From assembly GCA_002413045.1 (NCBI GenBank), contig DHWF01000012.1, positions 742-64,741 of the forward strand: 64,000 nucleotides of DNA. Direction: 5' to 3'. The position numbers were made by a program, and so were the translations under genes. The DNA is from Chloroflexi bacterium UBA5189. Its GTDB lineage: Bacteria; Chloroflexota; Limnocylindria; Limnocylindrales; CSP1-4. Below the pieces are notes generated by a model. The model did no database searches, had not been told where the DNA came from, and was given only the letters and a program-made list of their open reading frames with translations. Within the stretch, counting starts at the first letter, position 1, and every line of letters begins with the position of its first letter. This document shows positions 58,884-64,000 of the stretch, piece by piece.

Positions 58884-60650
58884 TCAGCGAACGATGAAGA
58901 GGTCCTTCGAGGGGATGGTCCGCACCTCGCCGAAGTTGTCGTGCGACCAGCCGAGCACCTGGACCGAGCTCTCCTGGCCGTCCTGTCCGGGCGGGCTCAC
59001 CCAGGCAAGACGACCCGCTTCGATCGAGAAGCGGCGCAGCGCGGGCACACCAGGAAGCGGTGCGATCGATGGGTCGATGGCGCCGGTGGTTGGGTCGAGG
59101 ACCTGCAGGTACAGCCGCCCGACCGTGGCGTCATGGTCGTCGGCGACCCAGATCGCGAGCCGCGTGCCGGTGGGGTCGAACTTGCCGGTGAACGCCGCCG
59201 CGGGCCCCTCGACGATGGCGACGGGCGACCCGACCGGGCCGACGGGCGCGGTGGTGGCGGCCGGTTCGGCGGACGCATCGGGGCTCGCAACGGGCGTTGT
59301 CGCGACGCCGGTCGACCAGCCATCGAGCACGAGGCTGCCCGTCCCGAGGCGCCAGTCGAGACCATCGGCGGTGGGCGTGAGGGTGCCGGACCAGAAGGCG
59401 ACGAACCGGCGCGTCGGATCGACGACCGGAAGCCACACGTCCGGCTGCGCGATGTCGGAGCGGACGAGGGTCGCGGGATCGAGCAGGAACGACGACGGGT
59501 GCGCCTCGACGGGAGGGGTAGTGGACGCGGCCGCATCGGCGCTCGGGTCCGGCGGCGTGGTCGACGGGTCGCCGGAGGCCAGCGGGGCGGCCGGCACGAT
59601 CACGCTGCTGGCGAGGACCTGGTTGCCGAGCCACGAGGAGAAGTACGTCTGGTGATCGGTGGTCACGGGCACGGCGGTCGGGTCGCCGACGTGCCACAGG
59701 TACAGGTCCGGTCCGGTCGACCCGTCGCTCGGTCGCGCCGAGAAGGCCAGCCAATTGCCATTGTCGGAGTAGGCGGTCTCGCCGACCACGGTCACGCCGG
59801 ACGCGATCTCGATCACCCCGTTCGGGATCGCCGAGGACGGGATCGGGCTCGGGCTCGCGGGCGCCGTCTCCGGGCCGCCGGATGCCGGCGCGCCGGTCGG
59901 CTCGACCTCCGGGGTCGCGGCGGGCGTTGCCGCGGGAACGGGCACGACGAGGATCTTGTTCTTGGCGGGGCCCTGGCCGAGCGACTCGACGACGAGCGTG
60001 TGCTCGTCGGGGGAGATGCTGACGCTCGCGGGCGAGTTGCCGAGCGCGACCGGCCGGCCGTGTACGTCCTCACCGAGCGATTCGCAGCCGGACTGTGCAA
60101 CCGGACAGACTGCGCCGACGTTGGTGATGACGAGCTCCCAGGAGCCGTCGCCGGTCTGTCGGACCCAGCCGACGCGGGCGGCGACCGGCGTGAACTGCGT
60201 CGGCTGGACGCCGACCGTCGGCGCGACCGCGACCTGCGTGTTCTGTGGCGACAACGGCCGCGGAATGATCGACGGCGCCACCGTGGCACCGATCACGACG
60301 AGCAGGACGAGGACGCCCGCCGCCGGGGCGAGCGGAAATCGGCGAGATGCGCTTGACGTCGACGGACGGGCAGGCCGGTGGCGCGCCTCGCGGTCGAGCG
60401 CGGCAGAGGTCCGCGCCCACAGGTCTCGTGGCGGCTCTGGCGTGTGGTCGCGGAGGGAGCGCAGGAGCTCGCGGTCGGCGAGGAAGGCCTCGCGGTCACG
60501 GCGACACTCGGCACAGCCGTCGAGGTGGCCGGCCAGCCAGCCCGCCTCCGACGCGTCGAGGGGTTCGAGCATCTCGATGGAGGTCAGCGCCCGGGCGCGA
60601 TCGTGGGCGGACTCGTCGTCGTGGTGGCGGCGGCGGAACGGCAACGTCAT
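58884..60650 (-). CDS. Anti-sigma factor with a large extracytoplasmic beta-propeller-like domain
   Basis: 588 residues. The first 60 contain a zinc-finger anti-sigma motif (AGHLDGCAECRRDREAF), one membrane helix (APAAGVLVLLVVIGATVAPSI, about 122-142) follows, then about 440 residues outside the cell with repeated strands such as GDGSWELVITNVG, SPDEHTLVVESLG, DNGNWLAFSARPSDG, DPTRRFVAFWSG and DPTGTRLAIWVADDHD, resembling WD40/TolB blades, interrupted by Pro/Ala-rich linkers. The ATG overlaps the sigma stop (ATGA). Confidence 0.82.
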   Translation of the reverse strand: MTLPFRRRHHDDESAHDRARALTSIEMLEPLDASEAGWLAGHLDGCAECRRDREAFLADRELLRSLRDHTPEPPRDLWARTSAALDREARHRPARPSTSSASRRFPLAPAAGVLVLLVVIGATVAPSIIPRPLSPQNTQVAVAPTVGVQPTQFTPVAARVGWVRQTGDGSWELVITNVGAVCPVAQSGCESLGEDVHGRPVALGNSPASVSISPDEHTLVVESLGQGPAKNKILVVPVPAATPAATPEVEPTGAPASGGPETAPASPSPIPSSAIPNGVIEIASGVTVVGETAYSDNGNWLAFSARPSDGSTGPDLYLWHVGDPTAVPVTTDHQTYFSSWLGNQVLASSVIVPAAPLASGDPSTTPPDPSADAAASTTPPVEAHPSSFLLDPATLVRSDIAQPDVWLPVVDPTRRFVAFWSGTLTPTADGLDWRLGTGSLVLDGWSTGVATTPVASPDASAEPAATTAPVGPVGSPVAIVEGPAAAFTGKFDPTGTRLAIWVADDHDATVGRLYLQVLDPTTGAIDPSIAPLPGVPALRRFSIEAGRLAWVSPPGQDGQESSVQVLGWSHDNFGEVRTIPSKDLFIVR

Positions 60651-61282
60651 CGGTCGCCCCTCGCCTCGCTGGCGAACCGCGCATCGCGTTCGGCCTCGGC
60701 CATGCGCTCGGCGTCCTTCTCGGCAGCAAGCGCCCTGCGCAGGCTCTCGCGGGCGCGGGTCAGGATGGCGCGGGCCGCGACGTGGCTGACGCCCATCGCC
60801 GCGGCCAGCTCGAGACCGGAGAGGTCGTGCAGCTCCGCGAGGAGGAGCGCGGCACGCTGTCGCTCGGGGATCGTGGCCAGGGCGCGCTCGAGCGGGCCGG
60901 AGAGGCGCAGGTCCATCGCGAGCCGCTCCGCGGACGGCGCGGCACCGTGCGATTCCCCGGTCCACGGGACCATCCGCAGGATCTTGCGGTGGCGCAGCTC
61001 GTCGAGCGCAACGCGATGGGCGATCTGGTACAGCCACGCCCGTGCGTTCTCGTCCTTCTCCAGGGTGTCGTAGTTCTTGTAGGCCTTGATGAACGCGTCC
61101 TGGGTCAGGTCGGCGGCCAGCTCCGAGTCGCGCAGCATGCGCACGAGGTAGGCGTAGATCTCGGTGTGGTGCTTCGCGAACAGCGTGTCGACGAACGCGC
61201 GGGCCGTGTCCTGGTTCCAGGTCCGGCTCACGGCGCGGCCGGCGAGGATGGCCGCGGGTTGGCTGGTCGATTGTTCGAGCAC
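60647..61282 (-). CDS. ECF-type RNA polymerase sigma factor
   Basis: 211 residues. Region 2: MLRDSELAADLTQDAFIKAYKNY with ARAWLYQIAHRVALDELRHR; region 4: TIPERQRAALLLAELHDLSGLELAAAMGVSHVAARAILTRARESLRRAL. The tail is charged. The GTG start at 61280-61282 is followed by an N-terminal extension of about 25 residues; a TATACC/TCGACG promoter lies upstream (61324-61352). The ATGA overlap with the following gene identifies that protein as its anti-sigma partner. Confidence 0.9.
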   Translation of the reverse strand: MLEQSTSQPAAILAGRAVSRTWNQDTARAFVDTLFAKHHTEIYAYLVRMLRDSELAADLTQDAFIKAYKNYDTLEKDENARAWLYQIAHRVALDELRHRKILRMVPWTGESHGAAPSAERLAMDLRLSGPLERALATIPERQRAALLLAELHDLSGLELAAAMGVSHVAARAILTRARESLRRALAAEKDAERMAEAERDARFASEARGDR

Positions 61283-61323
61283 GATCGGTGGTCTTCCCTG
61301 GCGGCGACCGCGGCATCAATTGG

Positions 61324-61352
61324 GGTATACCGATGCTGGGCTGCGGCGTCGA
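61324..61352 (-). promoter_or_regulatory. Putative promoter of the ECF sigma gene
   Basis: Minus strand: TCGACG (61347-61352), a 17-bp spacer and TATACC (61324-61329), about 40 nt before the GTG start. No ECF-type autoregulated promoter was recognised. Confidence 0.35.
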
Positions 61353-61391
61353 CCCGAGGGACGACCCGATCGGGGCCGGTGTGACGCTCGC

Positions 61392-62384
61392 TCACGTGCC
61401 GGCCCCGGCCCGGACCCCCGCTCGCTCGAGAAGCTGTTCGACCGCCGCCTCCGGCGAGACCGGGTTGACCGGCAGGCCGGTGCCCAGCTCCAGGCCGGCG
61501 ATGTCGCGCAGCCTGGGGTGCAGCTCCCAGTGCCAGTGGAACGTAGCGTCGACGCGCTCGCGGACGGGCGCGGTGTGCAGCACGAGGTTGTACGGCGGGC
61601 CGTCGAGGCTGACGGCGAGGCCGCTGAGCACCTCGCGCAGCGCCGTGGCCGTGGCGTGGACCGCGGCATCGTCGGCTCGGCCGAAGTCGGCCTGGTGCGT
61701 ACGCGGGACGACCCACACCTCGAACGGCGAGCGCGAGCCCCACGGCGCGAAGGCCACGGTCGTGGCGTCCTCCCAGACGAGCCGCTCCCGTGTGCGTGCC
61801 TCGTCGCGGACGAGCCGGCACCACGGGCACTCGCCCTCGCGAATGACGAACCGCGCGGCGCCCCCGAGCTCCTCGGCGACGCGATGCGGGATCAGGGGCA
61901 GGTCGTAGACGTCCAGGCACAGGTGGTTCGTTCGGGCGCCCGCCTGGGCCCCCCAGTTCTGGACGACCTGCACGTAGTCCGTCTGGGCGGCAGTGGTCGC
62001 GTCAGCGACGGCGTCGCGGGCGATCCGAAGCATCTCCTCGGCCACGGTTCCGACCTGGGCGAGCGCGCGATGCTCGCGTGGCGGCGCCGCGATCGTCCGC
62101 CAGCTGCCCGCGGCCCGGGCATCTGCCACGGTCACCTGGGCGATGCCGCGGTCCAGCTCGTCCCGCTCCTGCTCCGTGCCGACGACGTGGAACGCGTAGT
62201 CCTTGAGGACCCGCAGACGGACCCCGTCGCCCTCCGGCAGGCGGCAGTTCTGGCAGTCGCCGCCGTCGTCGATGGTGGCGGCGGGGCGGGCGAACCGGCT
62301 CCGATCGAAATCGCGATCCACGATCGTGGCGACCCACCAGCCCGTAATCGGATCCTTCCGCAGCTCGAACAGGCCCGCGCTCAT
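61392..62384 (-). CDS. galT: Galactose-1-phosphate uridylyltransferase-like protein
   Basis: 330 residues of the GalT/HIT superfamily. The catalytic motif is FHWHWELHPR (His-x-His; the second His is nucleotidylated), preceded by NLVLHTAP. Cys pairs in DCQNCRLPEG and ECPWCRLV probably bind zinc. LRKDPITGWWVATIVDRDF is the usual N-terminus. It exchanges UMP between UDP-glucose and galactose-1-phosphate, or acts on another hexose-1-phosphate. The ATG overlaps the lipB stop (ATGA), an unexpected pairing. Confidence 0.83.
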   Translation of the reverse strand: MSAGLFELRKDPITGWWVATIVDRDFDRSRFARPAATIDDGGDCQNCRLPEGDGVRLRVLKDYAFHVVGTEQERDELDRGIAQVTVADARAAGSWRTIAAPPREHRALAQVGTVAEEMLRIARDAVADATTAAQTDYVQVVQNWGAQAGARTNHLCLDVYDLPLIPHRVAEELGGAARFVIREGECPWCRLVRDEARTRERLVWEDATTVAFAPWGSRSPFEVWVVPRTHQADFGRADDAAVHATATALREVLSGLAVSLDGPPYNLVLHTAPVRERVDATFHWHWELHPRLRDIAGLELGTGLPVNPVSPEAAVEQLLERAGVRAGAGT

Positions 62385-63100
62385 GCCGGGACCAGGTCCC
62401 GCTCCGTGGCCCAATCCAGCGGCGCGCCGATCGCCGCCGCGAATGCCTCCGCGAAGATCGCTCCGGCACGCTCCACGGCGGCGGTCGTGGGCGGCTCGGC
62501 GGTGCGGCCGAGCTCCTCCGCGATCGACGTCGAGACGAGCCCGGGCATCCCGCACGGGTCGATCAGGTCGAAGTCGCGCAGGTCCGGGTCGATGTTGAGG
62601 GCGATCCCGTGGTAGCTGACGCCGCGCTCGATCCGGAGCCCGAGCGCACCGATCTTGCGATGCGGGCGCCCGTCGTCACCCTCGACCCAGCAGCCCGGGT
62701 GGCCGTCACGCCGGAACGTTGCGACGCCGAGGCGAGCCGCGGTCTCGATCATGGCCGCCTCGAGCGCGGCGACGAGCGGCCGGACGAGCAGGCCGCGATC
62801 GGCGAGGCCGATGATCGGGTACGCGACCAATTGGCCCGGGCCGTGATAGGTCACCTCGCCGCCGCGCTCGACGCGGATGACCTCGATCCCGCGACGGGTC
62901 AGCTGCCGCGGCGTCGCAAGGACGTGTTCAACGGCGGCCTGGCGCCCAAGGGTCAGGACCGGGTCGTGTTCCAGTACGAGCAGGCGATCGCCGATCTCGC
63001 CCGCGGCGCGCTGCGTGACGAGCTCCTTCTGGAGCGCCCACGCCTCCCGGTACCCGATCCGCCCGAGCCAGCGCGCGCCGATCGGAGCAGCCCGTTCCAT
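62381..63100 (-). CDS. lipB: Octanoyl-(acyl-carrier-protein):protein transferase
   Basis: 239 residues. LipB transfers octanoyl from ACP to lipoyl domains. The motifs are ERGGEVTYHGPGQLVAYPI, the catalytic lysine in RKIGALGLRIERGVSYHG and the cysteine in DPCGMPGLVSTS. Length is normal. The ATG at 63098-63100 follows TATCGT by 7 nt with no Shine-Dalgarno. No lipA is in the window. Confidence 0.94.
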   Translation of the reverse strand: MERAAPIGARWLGRIGYREAWALQKELVTQRAAGEIGDRLLVLEHDPVLTLGRQAAVEHVLATPRQLTRRGIEVIRVERGGEVTYHGPGQLVAYPIIGLADRGLLVRPLVAALEAAMIETAARLGVATFRRDGHPGCWVEGDDGRPHRKIGALGLRIERGVSYHGIALNIDPDLRDFDLIDPCGMPGLVSTSIAEELGRTAEPPTTAAVERAGAIFAEAFAAAIGAPLDWATERDLVPA

Positions 63101-63113
63101 GCGCGGGACGATA
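63098..63113 (-). promoter_or_regulatory. Leaderless start of lipB
   Basis: Minus strand: TATCGT (63108-63113), 7 nt, then ATG (63098-63100). Confidence 0.45.
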
Positions 63114-63139
63114 GCAGGGGCCCCTTCGCGGGCCGTTTG

Positions 63140-64000
63140 CTACGCCAGTGCCTCGGCCATCGCGCGGAGGTGGGGCGGCGTGCTGCCGCAGCAGGCGCCG
63201 ATGACGTTGGCGCCGGCGTCGCGGAAGTGCCGGGCGAACTCGGCCATCGTCTCGGGGGTGGTCTCGTACTCGACGGCCATGCCGACGAGCTGGGGCATCC
63301 CGACGTTGCCCTTCGCGACGAGCACCGCGTCCGGGAACGCGGCGCGCATCTTCTCGATGACCGGCACGAGCTCCTCGGGCCCGTTGCCGCAGTTGCCGCC
63401 GATGGCGATGGCGCCGGCCTCCAGGAGCGCCGCGGCGGCCCGCTCCGGCGTGACGCCCATCATCGTCCGGCCGCGCGTGTCGAAGCTCATCGTCGCGATG
63501 ACCGGCAGCCCGGGCGCGGCCTCCTTCGCGCCCAGGATCGCCGCGACCGCCTCGTCGACGTCGCTCATCGTCTCGACCCACATGACGTCGGCGCCGCCGG
63601 CCGCGAGCGCGCGGGCCTGCTCCGCGAACACCTCGCGCGCGAGCGCCGGGGTGAGCGTGCCGCCGATCGCCTCCATGAGCTGGCCGGTCGGCCCGAGGTC
63701 GCCGGCGACGACCACCGGGTGGTCCGCGGCATGGGCCTCGACGCTGGCGAGGACGGCCGCGGTCCGGTTGAGCTGGTCGACGCGGTCCTGGCGCCCGTGC
63801 AACTCGAGGCGGAGCCGGTTGCCGCCGAACGTGTTGGTCAGCAGGACTTGCGCACCGGCCTCGAGATAGCCGCGCTGGACGCGCCGGATGATCTCGGGGT
63901 GCTCCAGGTTCCAGAGCTCTGGCGGATCCCCGAACTCGAGGCCGTTGGCCATGAGCATCGTGCCCATCGCGCCGTCGGCGACGATCGGGCGGCCGGATCG
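63140..64000 (-). CDS. Homocysteine S-methyltransferase-family protein, N-terminus missing
   Basis: The 3' part of the gene; the frame stays open to base 64000, so the start is outside. At least 286 residues of the betaine/cobalamin-dependent homocysteine methyltransferase barrel: DGAMGTMLMANGL, LLTNTFGGNRLRL, and zinc ligands Cys in GGNCGNGPEEL and Cys-Cys in GACCGSTPPHLRAM. It transfers a methyl group to homocysteine; the donor could be betaine, S-methylmethionine or methylcobalamin. The stop at 63140 excludes a full-length MetH. Distant from, but possibly related in function to, the MttB homologue at 37709-39247. Confidence 0.88.
   Translation of the reverse strand, partial: RSGRPIVADGAMGTMLMANGLEFGDPPELWNLEHPEIIRRVQRGYLEAGAQVLLTNTFGGNRLRLELHGRQDRVDQLNRTAAVLASVEAHAADHPVVVAGDLGPTGQLMEAIGGTLTPALAREVFAEQARALAAGGADVMWVETMSDVDEAVAAILGAKEAAPGLPVIATMSFDTRGRTMMGVTPERAAAALLEAGAIAIGGNCGNGPEELVPVIEKMRAAFPDAVLVAKGNVGMPQLVGMAVEYETTPETMAEFARHFRDAGANVIGACCGSTPPHLRAMAEALA

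Noticed and set aside
58884..61319. An 811-codon frame running from the anti-sigma gene through the sigma gene
   Set aside because: The anti-sigma protein starts at the ATG overlapping the sigma stop (60650); the upstream part is an Arg-rich shadow of the sigma gene.

Overview
The window is 64 kb of high-GC bacterial chromosome (single coding lines run to about 75% G+C), densely packed with genes on both strands. No rRNA, tRNA, CRISPR array or insertion sequence was found. The gene content suggests Chloroflexota, perhaps the Limnocylindria/Ellin6529 side; this is inference. Pointers are a fused CtaA-CtaB haem A/O synthase, nickel superoxide dismutase with its maturation protease, F420-type oxidoreductases, LysM and lipoprotein-rich envelope genes without any LPS genes, and many genes whose start codon lies 6-8 nt after a TANNNT box, as in leaderless transcripts. 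Many starts are GTG, and neighbouring genes in operons often overlap as GTGA or ATGA.

Layout. 1-1058: small lower-GC genes for envelope or unknown proteins, each separated by a 23-bp repeat. 1040-11126: glycogen/alpha-glucan island (glgA, divergent glgP, GH57 enzyme, GntR regulator, GH13 enzyme). 11123-19019: a phosphorelay operon of a 2140-residue hybrid kinase with nine GAF domains, an HPt protein and a response regulator-cyclase. 19092-23042: acetyltransferase, holin-like membrane protein, NTF2-like protein, LysM protein, GT87-like membrane enzyme. 23061-25212: sodN, sodX and a SIS protein. 25228-28582: F420-type oxidoreductase, MarR regulator, drug-export MFS, terminator. 28600-31457: Rieske protein, LOG protein, small membrane protein, F420-type nitroreductase, DUF1992. 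31494-33854: a second cluster of lipoprotein genes with the same 23-bp repeats. 33836-37678: ArsC-like, ACT, xth, lipoprotein, ECF sigma/anti-sigma. 37709-44504: non-pyrrolysine MttB homologue, beta-CASP metallo-hydrolase, CtaA-CtaB, thioredoxin-like lipoprotein, signal peptidase I. 44497-49935: pyrE, a frameshifted DUF4349 gene, pyrD, pyrK and two unknown genes. 49998-55129: membrane protein, glycosyltransferase, PLP decarboxylase, zinc-ribbon protein, FAD oxidoreductase. 55161-58222: pyrR-pyrB-pyrC with a PyrR-type RNA hairpin. 58278-61352: RlpA-like protein and a second ECF sigma/anti-sigma pair. 61392-64000: galT, lipB and a homocysteine methyltransferase running off the edge.

How the parts fit. 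The carbohydrate island makes, phosphorolyses and remodels storage glucan, with a LacI-type palindrome between glgA and glgP and a separate operator in front of the GntR gene. The kinase, HPt and REC-cyclase genes overlap by 4 nt each and form a complete His-Asp-His-Asp relay, but the cyclase lacks the usual catalytic Asn. Pyrimidine synthesis is split into two operons on the minus strand (pyrRBC and pyrK-D...E), each with its own visible regulatory element.

The best candidate for something undescribed is the 23-bp repeat family. Seven copies, all in one orientation, lie only at gene junctions in two separate places. In each cluster the first copy overlaps the stop codon of an ordinary chromosomal gene and later copies follow each small accessory gene, like a cassette array. 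No recombinase is visible in the window, so the mechanism is open.
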